A DNA stretch of 64,000 nucleotides from Gliomastix tumulicola (Eukaryota > Ascomycota > Sordariomycetes > Hypocreales > Bionectriaceae). Where the stretch lies: contig BCHX01000002.1 of NCBI GenBank assembly GCA_001599755.1, positions 3,516,330 through 3,580,329 of the forward strand. The letters are read 5' to 3'. The notes under the pieces were generated by a model. That model ran no database searches. It worked only from the letters and a program-made list of their open reading frames with translations, and was not told the DNA's origin. How positions within the stretch are numbered: the stretch's first letter is position 1; every line of letters begins with the position of its first letter. Below are positions 42,644-53,585 of the stretch, in pieces. The position numbers were made by a program, and so were the translations under genes.

Positions 42644-45600
42644 ATGCCTCTAACCACCACATCTGCCCTTGCTGGGCGAGCTCCGGCCCTGCTCCGGTGT
42701 GGACGCCGTGTCCCGCACTGTCTGCCTATTCGCAGCTTCTCGGTCGCTGCTCTGAATGGCCAGGCGAGGCTCTCTGCCAGGAAGGCTCTTCCCGTGCAGA
42801 AGCGCCTCGGGACAATCACTGTCCTCCGCCCCTACAGCTCTGCCACCCAGCAGGAAGCTCCCAACCCCAAGGCCTACATCGACAGCGGGGTCATCAAGCC
42901 CCAGCAGGCTGTCGATGTCAAGAAGGTCCTTGTCATTGGCAGCGGTGGTCTAGCCATTGGCCAGGCTGGTGAATTCGACTACTCAGGTTCGTCTCGATTG
43001 GTTGGCCTCTTATCAATTGCGCGTGCGCTTGGACGTGTCTGGGACTGACATCGAGCTCTCGCATTCCAGGGTCGCAAGCGCTCAAGGCCCTCAAGGAGGC
43101 CGGCGTGGCCTCGGTTCTCATCAACCCTAATATCGCGACCATCCAGACCAACCACAGTCTCGCCGACGAAGTGTACTACCTCCCCGTCACCCCCGAGTAT
43201 GTCACCTATGTCATCGAGAAGGAGAAGCCCGACGGCATCTTCCTCTCTTTCGGCGGTCAGACCGCCCTGAACCTCGGCGTCCAGATGCAGCGTCTAGGTC
43301 TATTCGAGAAGTACGGAGTCAAGGTCCTCGGCACGAGCGTGAGGACTCTCGAGGTCAGCGAGGATCGTGACCTCTTCGCCAAGGCCTTGGAGGAGATCAA
43401 CATTCCCATCGCTCAGTCCATTGCCGTCGGCACCGTCGAGGAGGCTCTCGATGCCGCCGAGACGGTTGGTTACCCGATCATTGTCCGGGCTGCCTATGCC
43501 CTCGGTGGTCTGGGTTCCGGCTTCGCCAACAACAGGGAGGAGCTTCGCAACATGTCTGCCCGATCCCTGACTCTGTCACCCCAGATTCTGGTCGAGAAGT
43601 CCCTCAAGGGCTGGAAGGAGGTTGAGTACGAGGTCGTTCGCGACGCCAACAACAACTGCATTACGGTGTGCAACATGGAGAACTTCGACCCTCTTGGCAT
43701 TCACACCGGTGACTCCATCGTCGTCGCACCCAGCCAGACTCTGAGCGATGAGGAGTACCACATGCTCCGATCTGCCGCAATCAAGATTGTCAGGCACTTG
43801 GGCGTCGTGGGCGAGTGTAATGTGCAGTACGCCCTCCAGCCGGATGGTCTCGACTACCGTGTTATCGAGGTCAACGCTCGTCTCTCCCGATCCTCGGCCC
43901 TGGCTTCCAAGGCCACTGGGTACCCTCTCGCTTATACCGCCGCAAAGATCGGTCTTGGCCACACTCTTCCCGAGCTGCCCAACGCCGTCACCAAGACCAC
44001 GACGGCCAACTTCGAGCCTTCGCTCGACTACATTGTCACCAAGATTCCCCGATGGGATCTGTCCAAGTTCCAGCACGTCAAGCGTGATATTGGCAGCGCC
44101 ATGAAGTCGGTCGGTGAGGTTATGGCTATTGGCCGAACCTTTGAGGAGTCTTTCCAGAAGGCTATCCGACAGGTCGACCCCCGATTCGTCGGATTCCAGG
44201 GTGACAAGTTCGATGACCTTGACTTTGAGCTCCAGAACCCGACCGACCGTCGCTGGCTTGCTGTTGGACAGGCTATGCTCCACGAGAACTACTCTGTCGA
44301 GAAGGTCCACGATCTGACCAAGATCGATAAGTGGTTCCTCTACAAGCTCCAGAACATTGTTGACTGCACCCGTGAGCTCCAGGATGCTGGAAGCCTCCAG
44401 GCTCTCAAGAAAGACCAGGTCCTCAAGGCCAAGAAGATGGGTTTCTCTGACCGTCAGATCGGCAATGCCGTGGGCGCCACCGAGGACGAGGCCCGGGCCT
44501 ACCGTCTCGGCTTCAACATTCGTCCCTGGGTCAAGAAGATTGACACCCTCGCTGCCGAGTTCCCTGCCGACACCAACTACCTCTACACCACCTACAACGG
44601 CTCGACGCACGATGTCACCTTCGAGGACAACGGCACTGTAATCTTGGGTAGCGGTGTCTACCGTATCGGTAGCTCCGTCGAGTTCGATTGGTGTGCCGTC
44701 GGCGCCACGCAGGCTCTCCGGCAGATGGGCGAGAAGACGGTCATGATCAACTACAACCCCGAGACGTACTCCACCGACTTCGACACCGCTGACAAGCTCT
44801 ACTTTGAGGAGCTGAGCTACGAGCGAGTCATGGACATCTACGAGCTTGAGAACGCCTCCGGTGTTGTGGTCTCTGTCGGTGGTCAGCTTCCTCAGAACAT
44901 TGCCCTCCGACTCCAGGAGACTGGCGGAGCCAAGGTGCTGGGTACCGACCCCAGGGATATCGACAAGGCTGAGGATCGTCAGAAGTTCTCTGAGATCCTC
45001 GACAGCATTGGCGTTGATCAGCCTGCCTGGAAGGAGCTCACCTCCGTCAAGGAGGCTGAGCAGTTCGCTGCCGAGGTTGGCTACCCCGTGCTGGTCCGTC
45101 CCAGTTACGTCCTGTCCGGTGCCGCCATGACTGTCATTCACAGCCAGGAGGACCTTAAGGACAAGCTTGAGGCTGCTAGCAACGTGTCCCCCGACCACCC
45201 CGTCGTCATTACTAAGTTCATCCAGGGTGCTCAGGAGATTGACGTTGATGGTGTCGCCTCCAAGGGAGAACTCATCATCCACGCCGTCAGTGAGCACGTT
45301 GAGCAGGCCGGTGTTCACTCCGGTGACGCTACCCTGGTTCTGCCCCCTGCCACCCTTGACGCCTCTGTGATGGAGCGTGTCAAGGAGATCGCCCAGAAGG
45401 TTGCCAAGGCCTGGAGCATCACCGGTCCCTTCAACATGCAGATCATCAAGGCCGAGGACCCCGAGGGCGGCGAGCCCCTGCTCAAGGTCATCGAGTGCAA
45501 CCTCCGTGCCTCCCGATCATTCCCCTTCGTCAGCAAGGTCCTTGGTCTCAACTTCATCGACGTTGCCACCAAGGCCCTCGTTGGAAAGGACGTGCCTGAC

Positions 45601-46293
45601 CCCACTGACCTCATGGCTGTCAAGCGTGACTACCTTGCTACCAAGGTGCCCCAGTTCTCGTGGACTCGTCTCGCCGGTGCTGACCCCTTCCTTGGTGTCG
45701 AGATGGCTTCCACCGGTGAGATTGCCTGCTTCGGCAAGGACCTGGTTGAGGCCTACTGGACCTCTCTCCAGTCCACCATGAACTTCCGCATGCCGGAGCC
45801 CGGTGAGGGTCTCCTCTTCGGCGGCAACGTCGAGGAGGCCTGGCTCACCCAGGTCGTCGACTACCTCGCGCCCCTCGGCTACAAGCTCTACGCCGCCGGT
45901 GATGACGTGAAGCAGCTCCTCGAGACCAAGTCCAGCCACAAGGTCGAGGTCGAGGTCATCGAGTTCCCCAAGGAGGACAAGCGTGCCCTCCGTGAGGTCT
46001 TCAAGAAGTACGACATCCGCGGTGTCTTCAACCTTGCCCAGGCCCGCGGCAAGACCACTCTTGATGTCGACTATGTCATGCGTCGTAACGCTGTCGACTT
46101 TGGCGTTCCTCTCTTCATGGAGCCTCAGGTAAGATAACCCCTCCTTATATCTAGAATTTTAACTGTTGCTAACTATTCTCTCTAGACGGCGATCCTCTTC
46201 GCTCAGTGCATGAGCGAGAAGCTCCCCAGGAAAGAGGGCATCCCCTCCGAGGTCCGCCGCTGGTCCGAATTCATCGGCGGCAAGCCGTTGTAA
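42644..46293 (+). CDS. arg-3: Carbamoyl-phosphate synthase, arginine-specific, large subunit (mitochondrial)
   Basis: Large subunit of CPS-A, which makes carbamoyl phosphate from bicarbonate, ammonia from the glutaminase subunit, and two ATP for arginine synthesis. Exons 42644-42986, 43070-46128 and 46186-46293 give 1169 residues. The first 90 or so residues are Arg/Ala/Ser-rich without acidic residues at the start, a mitochondrial presequence as in Neurospora arg-3. The two homologous synthetase halves begin VLVIGSGGLAIGQAGEFDYSG and VILGSGVYRIGSSVEFDWC. ATP-grasp motifs are intact (IIVRAAYALGGLGSG; VLVRPSYVLSGAAM; VIEVNARLSRSSALASKATG; VIECNLRASRSFPFVSK). An allosteric MGS-like domain follows from about residue 1010. 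It is not fused to ATCase or a glutaminase, which separates it from the pyrimidine CAD enzyme. The codon bias is strong, suggesting high expression. Confidence 0.97.
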
Positions 46294-46907
46294 ACCAAGA
46301 AACCTCCGATGGGGGGCCAAGAAAGCGAAATGATTGGGAGGATGTTGATCACACAAGAAAAGTTTGGAAAATTTTTACTGCCTTCGTGCCTAGGATAAAA
46401 AAAGCCAGAAGGGAAGGGGCGTTCTTTGTATTTTATGGACAATACCTGGTTGATGTGGAAAAAGGGGAGGGAGGGAGGGAGGGAGGGAGAGAGGCGGGTT
46501 TCCACGATGAAGCGTCAGCAGATGTGAAGATTTGAGGCGAGGCTTGTTAGAATACTGAGTTCGTCTGCTAGGAAGGTGAATATAGCTGAATATATACCTG
46601 CCAAAGATCATCGGGCTTGTGAAAGAAGTCTGCGAGTCATGACGCGAAACGAATTCTGGCTATTATCACTTTTGATTACTACCGCGGCTGTCAGAAGGGT
46701 GTAGAATATCCGACCCGTGTTGCTTGTCTAGTTGTCCCATTATGAATGCTGAACGACTCGAAACCCCAAGATTACCGAACCTGTTGATACCAAAACCCAG
46801 CTGGCTCCAGAAGAGAGACGCAAGCTTTCTCACTATCGTGTCATGTCGATCCGGGACGCATCGTCCTTTACCAACCAACATACCAATCAATACTCCTTCC
46901 TTCCTAC
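46294..46907. other. Convergent 3' intergenic region with GGGA tract
   Basis: 3' flanks of CPS (+) and NPL4 (-). It contains a (GGGA)n tract at about 46466-46490. No gene was seen. Confidence 0.55.
46466..46490. repeat. (GGGA)n tract
   Basis: Tandem GGGA units in the probable 3' UTR of the CPS gene, similar to the tract at 2282-2311. G-quadruplex forming potential in the mRNA-sense strand. Confidence 0.8.
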
Positions 46908-49167
46908 TCACTCTCTGTCATGCCCACCGCCTGTGTCACCATCCGCGGCGTTCGCATCAGACTCCAGGTCACGGGACGACGATAACGACGACGGTTCGGC
47001 TAGGGTTCGGCGCTCGTTCAGCCTGAAGGCAGCAAATCGCTTAGCTAAGGGCTCACCGGGGTCGGAAGAAGAAGAAGGAGCCGCCGCCGCAAGGGACGAG
47101 GAGTGCGGGGCGACAGCAGGAGCAGAGTCGAGCTCTCGTCGGCGCTTGGGGAGTCTCTCACCAGTCGATTGAAGGATGGCCTGTAGGGTCTGCCAGCCCT
47201 CCGTCGCGCGGAGCTGGAAGTTATCGGCTAGGTCGGCCTGGCTGGCAACGCGACAGAGCAATGAGAATTCGTCCTGTTGGCGGGCAAACGGAGAACAAAA
47301 AGGTCGAACGTCAGTACTCGTCCAAGCCACTGCAACAAGAGGGAGGTTGATAGGGGAAAAGGGGAACTAACCCTGCTCAGGATACCCATCTGATAGACAA
47401 AGCACAGGAGATGGAAGTTGGAGGTTTCCGTGCCGCTCTGAGTCGACTTGCCGCCGGAAGAAGCTTTGAGTGCCTTGGCCAGAGCCGAATGGTCTACCGA
47501 TTCGCCGATGTATTCGCGGTTCTCGATGGGGAAGTCTGGCTGGGTGAACATCGGTTTCGGTTGGGCAGGGAAACCGTGCGTCAGTGTAACAAATAGATAT
47601 TCAACGGGGAACGACGGCTTTGCGCTCTCCTGCACGTTGGCGCCATACTCATTAACTCTGCGGTAGAAGACCTCGGGGATGTATCTCGTCCGGCTCGTAG
47701 AGCCGTCATCCTCCTCTTCCTCGCGCACGAGCATGACGTTGGGATCGGCCGAGGGCTCGACGATATCTGCTCGAACCATCTCCACTGCGTCGTTGGACAT
47801 TTGGTACGACGAGATAGAGATCTCGCTGTCCTCGTTGCCCGAGATTATGCAGGTGACGAAGTTGGAGCCGAACCTTCCAGTGTCGCTCCACTTCGATGAC
47901 TTGGGATGCTGTGCTTGTAGTCTCGATGAGAAGCAGATCTCAAGCGAGGAGAGGAAGTAGGAGTCGGCGTGGCGTTTGCAAACGACAGATCCGTCACCCA
48001 CGCCGCTATCCAGCAGGTCCGTCCAGATGACTCCCACTGGCTCGAGTCCGCAGAGCTTCGCAACCTCGTCTACCTCTTTCGAGTTTTCCCAGGCATTCTG
48101 AGTAATGCCATCGAGTTCGTCCACTTGCGGAGGCTCGTAGATAGCCTCAACGACGGCCTTGACACCCAGCGGCACCTCCGTGTACTCTGTGTACTTCCCG
48201 TAGAGGAAGCCCAGTCTCTGCGAACCAGTCTTGCGCCAGGTATCGATGAACTTATCAATGAGTGTCGGAGACGAGAATTCGACGTGGTCGACCATGCGGA
48301 ACGGCTGCGGGTTGAGGGTAATGGCGCTCGGCTGGCACTTGGTGCAGATACCCTCGGGCCACGGCGGGTGCCCCGAGGGACAGTCGTGCCTCACCCGATG
48401 GAAGGGCTCGACCAGTGGAGGAATGTACGAGGCGCCGAGCTCGGGCTTGTTGGTCGCGGCGTTGACCTTTCGGAGGTGGGCGTGGAACGAGGTGTACTTG
48501 ATCTTCTTCTCGGCCAGGTACTCTGCGTTGAACGGGTCGAGCGGCTGGCAGTAGTCACACATGCCCTTGGGGCCGTGTCGACACATCCTGTTCCGCGGGC
48601 GTGGGATCTTTCCATCTAGCCGATCGAGTCGGTCGTCGAGGGCAGACTGGCGGACAACCTCCCATGGTCTCGATATCTTCTCCTGCTTGGGGTCGATAGG
48701 GACATCTTCGGTTGGAAGTACCGGCTTCCCGCTTAGTCTCGCGGACGTCGTTGTGGTGTCGATGGTACCGTTCGTGGTAGTCTCGTTGTGGGTGTAGTTG
48801 AGAAAGATCAAGTCTCCATGTCTAGTCGCGAAGAATCGTGTCAGCTGGTCCAGAATCTCGTCAGACGACCTCGTCGAGAGGACCACCATACTTTAGGCCA
48901 ATAGCCCCAATCGGGATCTGCGCAACCTCGGCGATACGCTTCGCGTCGCTGCCGGTTGGGGAGTTCGAAAGCGTTATCGATCTCGGGTCGACCGTCTTCG
49001 GGAGCTGGGGCAGCAGCTATAAGGCAGGACAAGTCAGTATCAGGGCAGCAGCTAGAGTCGGGAGCTGGGTCGGCTTGTCATACAAGATGGCCGAGCTCGG
49101 AGAAGGTGGTAGACGGCTCGACGGTGATACGGGACGTGCCGTCAGGGCCTCTGCATCTCAGCAACAT
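46908..49167 (-). CDS. NPL4: NPL4, Cdc48-Ufd1-Npl4 ubiquitin cofactor
   Basis: Substrate-recruiting cofactor of the Cdc48/p97 segregase in ER-associated degradation and other ubiquitin pathways. Exons 49167-49084, 49016-48892, 48821-47372 and 47273-46908 give 674 residues. The N-terminal UBX-like domain starts MLLRCRGPDGTSRITVEP. The second junction rebuilds IGLKHGDLIFLNY, which rules out reading through that intron. The zinc-finger region has CRHGPKGMCDYCQPLDP and CPSGHPPWPEGICTKCQ. The MPN-like core includes QRLGFLYGKYTEYTEVPLGVKAVVEAIYEPP and VGVIWTDLL. The final exon opens DEFSLLCRVA and ends in an unusual Ala/Ser-rich basic and acidic tail that replaces the C-terminal zinc finger of animal NPL4. 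Divergent from SEC66. Confidence 0.96.
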
Positions 49168-49896
49168 GATGAACGGCGACGAACGCGAGTAATCACCAGG
49201 GTGTCGTCAAGTCGAAGTTGAGATCAAGTGGTAGTCGAACGTGATGGATGTTTGTCGACGAAGGTAGAGAGTGGGAAGGGGGGAGGAGAAGTCATAAAGT
49301 CCTCCTCAGCGGACGAGAGCAAACACGTGTATGGCCAGAAGGTTCCATTCAAAGGAGGACAGAACAGACGGTTACTGTAGGCCCGAGAACCAGTCAGATT
49401 AGAAGGACGCAGACAGCTTGGTGGTGGTTTGTCAGTCCGTGAAGCTCAGGCGAGGGCAGAGGCCAACGTGGGGTTGCTCTGGTGGAGCTTCTGAGTCCAG
49501 GCTCTCAGCACAGCGTCATCCAAACGGTGCCTGCACGCGAAAGCCACTTCTGCCCACTCACAGCCACCCCACCGGCAAATCTGTTGTTCCGGCCGGGCTC
49601 GACTGCCGACGTCAGGGCGGGGACCCGCTCTTGCACTTTCGGTTGTACCTGTACTTTGTCCCTGTACCTGAGCGGCAAGGGTGTGGGTGATCTGTCCAGT
49701 ACTAGCACTCGGCGCATTAATTATTACCACCACCACCAACACCACCACCACCATAACCCTTCCGTTGAAATCTGGCGATACTTCAACTACACAACTTCGA
49801 CCACGAGCCATTCTTCCACCCCGGACGGGATCCCTTGACGCTTGCACTCCTTATTCGAAACTCATACTTCGGCCGCAGCGCTAGACCTCGCCCGCC
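49168..49896. promoter_or_regulatory. Divergent promoter, NPL4 / SEC66
   Basis: A 729-base region between two genes transcribed apart, both acting at the ER membrane. It contains a CACCAC-rich simple stretch at about 49729-49757. No specific site such as a UPR element could be called with confidence. Confidence 0.45.
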
Positions 49897-50764
49897 ATGA
49901 TCGAAGTCGACTGGAAGGGGCTCATCCTTCCCTTTGCATATGTCGTCGTCCTGTTCGGAGCCTTCACCACATTCTCAACCATCTACCGCAAGCGGAAAGC
50001 CGGTAAGTCAAACCAACACAACACACCTCGAACCCAAGCCCATCACATCGTCAACCTACTAGAAAAAGCAAACCACAAACACTAACTAACAACCCTCCTC
50101 GCGCAGCCCAAAGCGTCAACCTCGAGCCGTGGTTCGGCCCCCACCTCCAGCGCAACATCTACCTGACCCTCCTGCACATGAACCCCGACGACGATGCTGC
50201 CTCCGCCTCCGATGAGAAGACGCCACGCGTGCCGGACAGCGTGCTCAAGGCGGCCCTCCTGCGACGCGCGGTCGAGGACCTCCAGCGGCTGATGCAGGTG
50301 CGCACGGCGAAGCAGGCTTGCAGCTCGCTGCTGCAGCGGGGCAGCGTCGGGGACGACCTGTGGAAGCGGTTCCAGCGGGCGGAGAAGGAGATGGAGGAGG
50401 AGCTGCGCGATGTCGTTACGGAGGTGAGTCTTATACACCCCTGGGTTCTATCGTACTTTGCCTGGCTGGGCCGCGTGTGACTAACATTGATTCCCCGCAG
50501 GCCAACGCACTCGCTCCCGGCTGGGGCCAGACCATCTTCCAGACCGCCAACGAGATGACGCAGAACGCCAAGATCCGCGAGCACGTGGACGAGATCCAGT
50601 CCAAGACGCAGTCCGAGAAGGAGTGGTGGGAGAAGCGCCGGGAGCACATCTCGAGCGAGTTCATGAAGGAGCTCGACGAGGACAAGACGTCCACCAAGCC
50701 CCATAGCGAGGACGAGGCGGTGCTCGTCGACACCCCGAACAAGAAGGCGGCCGCCAAGGCATGA
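49897..50764 (+). CDS. SEC66: SEC66/SEC71 subunit of the post-translational ER translocon
   Basis: Component of the Sec62-Sec63-Sec66-Sec72 complex, which with Sec61 drives post-translational import into the ER. Exons 49897-50002, 50107-50423 and 50501-50764 give 228 residues. A single N-terminal membrane segment (GLILPFAYVVVLFGAFTTF) follows a short lumenal start and is followed by basic YRKRKA. The cytosolic domain contains SVNLEPWFGPHLQRNIYLTL, ALLRRAVEDLQRLMQVRTAK and APGWGQTIFQTANEM, all typical of fungal Sec66. The tail is charged and ends KKAAAKA. Length agrees with yeast Sec66 (206 residues) plus a short extension. Confidence 0.95.
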
Positions 50765-51267
50765 AGAAGAAAAAGAGACACACAAGCATGTACCAATATT
50801 TTCGGACACGGTGTCCCCGTCACGATACCCTCCCGTCTCCTTCCCCCCGGTTGGGACATGATCCTCATTATTACCGCTACTACACACGAATACACACCTC
50901 CCCGCGCGCATGCATACGCGGGGTCTCACTCTGAAGACGGCGTTGGAGTTGGGGGTTATATATTATGGTCAAAAGTTAACTCTTTGGCAGGGCTACATAG
51001 GGATAAATGTCTATCGTTGAGCCGCTATTGACAGGAACACCTGGGGCGTCTTCATCCTCCTGGAGGAAGAAAATAATAAAAGTAGTAAGGACAAGACAAC
51101 AACGTCGCCCGCCCGCTGAGCCCGGATCGCTCGCAGAAATACCAGAGATAGCGAAAAGGACAGGCAACGCCCGCGTCGTCAAGAGGGGAAAATCAAGCTG
51201 TGCTGGTTGTCGTGTGAATCGTGAATAAGCCGTACGAAAAATAACAAAACCGCGAAACTCGGCCGCC
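50765..51267. other. Convergent 3' intergenic region
   Basis: 3' flanks of SEC66 (+) and the orphan gene (-). Nothing else was seen. Confidence 0.5.
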
Positions 51268-51909
51268 TCAAAACCGACCCGGGTGCAGCTTCCGCTTCCA
51301 CATCTCCTCCTCCTCCGCGACCCGCGCCCTCCGCGCCTCGGCGGCGATCTCCTCCTCGGTCAGCAGCCACACGGGCGTCTCGCACCCGCGCAGGCCGATG
51401 AACTTGCCGATCTTGCGGCGCTTCTCCTCGAGCGGCAGGTCAGAGCTCCAGGTGATGGGGCACGGGTACTGCGTGCGTAGGCCGCCGCTGCTGCTGCTAC
51501 TACTACTACTGCCGCCGGGCGAGCGCTGGTGGTAGAAGCGCGCCATGTCCTCGAGCTGGTCGTCGGTCAGGAGCCAGAATTGGAGCATCTTGCGTGGGAA
51601 GGCCGGGTGCACGAGGCCCGTGGTGACCTGCACAAGGGGGGAGAGCTCGATGGCCATGTTGCGCAGCTTGCGCCTGAGCTCGGGCTTGCGCGCGATGCGA
51701 CGGTGTCGGAGGGAGTTGCGGCGGAGGAGTAGAGTAGCGTCTTTGGGCGTTCTCGGGGGGAGAGGACGGGCTGTGGCAGGTTTCTCGCGCATGGTGCTGC
51801 TGCGTCTGTCCTTGGCTGGTCTCGCTCCTGCTGCCGGTCTGCTGCTGCTGCTGCTGCTGCTGCTGGGCTTCTCCTCCCTCTGCTGGTTGATGTCTTCGTT
51901 TGTGGTCAT
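51268..51909 (-). CDS. Conserved uncharacterised fungal protein
   Basis: Single-exon frame of 213 residues from ATG 51909. In-frame codons extend upstream but contain no ATG, so this start is chosen. The N-terminus is disordered with Ser runs (CTG repeats) and basic patches. The folded part (about 100-213) has LVHPAFPRKMLQFWLLTDDQ, QLEDMARFYHQRSPGG, another Ser run, YPCPITWSSDLPLEEKRRKI, GKFIGLRGCETPVWLLTEEE and a charged C-terminal helix. This pattern of aromatic and charged motifs occurs in uncharacterised ascomycete proteins I have seen, but I cannot attach a function. No signal peptide or membrane segment. Confidence 0.82.
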   Translation of the reverse strand: MTTNEDINQQREEKPSSSSSSSSRPAAGARPAKDRRSSTMREKPATARPLPPRTPKDATLLLRRNSLRHRRIARKPELRRKLRNMAIELSPLVQVTTGLVHPAFPRKMLQFWLLTDDQLEDMARFYHQRSPGGSSSSSSSSGGLRTQYPCPITWSSDLPLEEKRRKIGKFIGLRGCETPVWLLTEEEIAAEARRARVAEEEEMWKRKLHPGRF

Positions 51910-53585
51910 GGTTGGTTGGCACGGGTCGACTTGGGGCTTGACAGACAGAGACACGTCTGGCTCCGATCTCGACGCTTTGAGCCAGCTGCCTCTCTCCGAT
52001 GATGTGAAGGTTGTTCCTCTCGGATATGGTATAGGCGTGGGCGTGTCTTGGGAGATTGCTGGGTTGTTGGCGGGACACAGCTCGTCTTATCAACGAATCG
52101 AGCTACGATGAGGGCGAGAAAAAGGATCCGTGAATAGGTCGCATGAGAGGGGTGAATGAATCATAGCCAGATTTTCCCCCTCCCCCCAAAGACGGTGACC
52201 CAAATATATTCCGTTATATAAATCACCCCCGCGCGCGCGTGCAGAGGCCGGCAGAAATCTTCCCGTTGTTGGACTGATGCAGATCAAAGACGGGCGGCAT
52301 GGCAACCATGGTGAATAAGAAATAAGAAATAAGAACTGCAACAGCCCGCCCCCGTGGAACACAGCAGGCAGCAAGAAGAAGGGGGACCGCTCTACCTTAG
52401 TCGGATGAATGGCCTTGTTGGCCGAAGTCGGGTTTGTTCCTAATCGGTCTCTCCTTTGGGGGGGAGGGAGGGAGGGAAGGGGCGGCCCCAAGGAAAGAAT
52501 GTCTGGTCGGTGCCGCTGAGAAGTATGTTCTATGCGCTGTTCTGTGTCTCTGGCCTTCCTTCCTGCTCTCTGTCCCTCTTGTCTCTGACTCTGTTTCTGT
52601 CGGGGGTGTCTCTGTCTCGTGTGATTCCGTGCTGGCAACACCGGCCGGCTTTGTCCAGACTAAAAAGAAAGGCTTTCTCCGCCCCAGGACCGGTCCTGTT
52701 GTTGTGTTTTTTGTTTCGCATAGGTACAGTCTTGCAGCTTAATTCGAGTGAGGAAAGAAAGAAGCCAAGCAAAATGGAAAGAAACCTTGTGACGGACGCG
52801 GACGACTCAGACCAGGAATAAGTGAGACAAAGGAAGCTTTCCCAGGCTGACCAGCGGAGCCGCGCGAAAAGGCTGATGGTCGCTCTGCCTCTTCCTACTG
52901 GCCTCTTGGGCACAGCAGAAGCGCTCCAAAAGAGCGGAGGGAGAAATAGCCCAGTAAAGAACTGAAACAATTCCCACAGCCCGGCGGCGTCTGCTCACGT
53001 CTGACAGACGCCCGACAGTTGGCCGTATCGTGACAGGGCCGCCCGACGAATCAGGAGGCTGGAATGCAGGTTTCTGGTGCTTGTCCATCAGAGACAATGA
53101 ATCACGAGACCCGACATGGGTAAGTATCTGAAACCAATGAGCGGTGGACAAGACAGCCGCTCTGCGACTGGGCAGGTTTCTCTTCGGCTTTTTCCCTCTT
53201 TTCTGCGCCCGTGCTGCCTTGCATGTGCTGCCTTGCATTATCGTCATTGTCCGTCCGTCTCTGTGTCACATGGAAAGAATGGGCGTCTTCTTCGTTAGTC
53301 GCTCGTACAGCCCCGATCACAGCCACGGTCTCCGGGATGGGATAAAGGAAAGCAAAGACAAATAAAAAGGGGGCCTCGACCGTGAATTGAGTATAAAGCG
53401 TCGTGTGGTACCCGCCTGGCTCTTATTACTTCGTGTCTTTTTTTTTTTTTCTCTCACCGCCATTGCAGCGAGATGTGGCCGTGTTGCGGTGAGAAAAAGA
53501 CAATAAGTGAGATTCCAAGTGAGACATTCCCAAGGCGTGCCAACTACTAGTAGTAACCAGAAATACGCCTCCCTCCAGCGCTTAC
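51910..53585. other. Intergenic region
   Basis: About 1.7 kb upstream of the orphan gene and downstream of ORC3. It includes a G-rich run near 52460-52485, a (CG)n run near 52231-52241 and a poly-T run near 53438-53450. Frames here are low-complexity and unlike genes. Confidence 0.5.

Noticed and set aside
43576..45318. 580-codon minus-strand frame opposite CPS
   Set aside because: Composition is Val/Leu/Gly-rich as expected of the complement of strongly biased codons. The plus strand encodes intact CPS motifs throughout.
48820..48892. Reading NPL4 straight through its second intron
   Set aside because: The region can be read as coding on the downstream side, but splicing GTATGG to CTAG rebuilds the conserved GLKHGDLIFLNY, so it is an intron.
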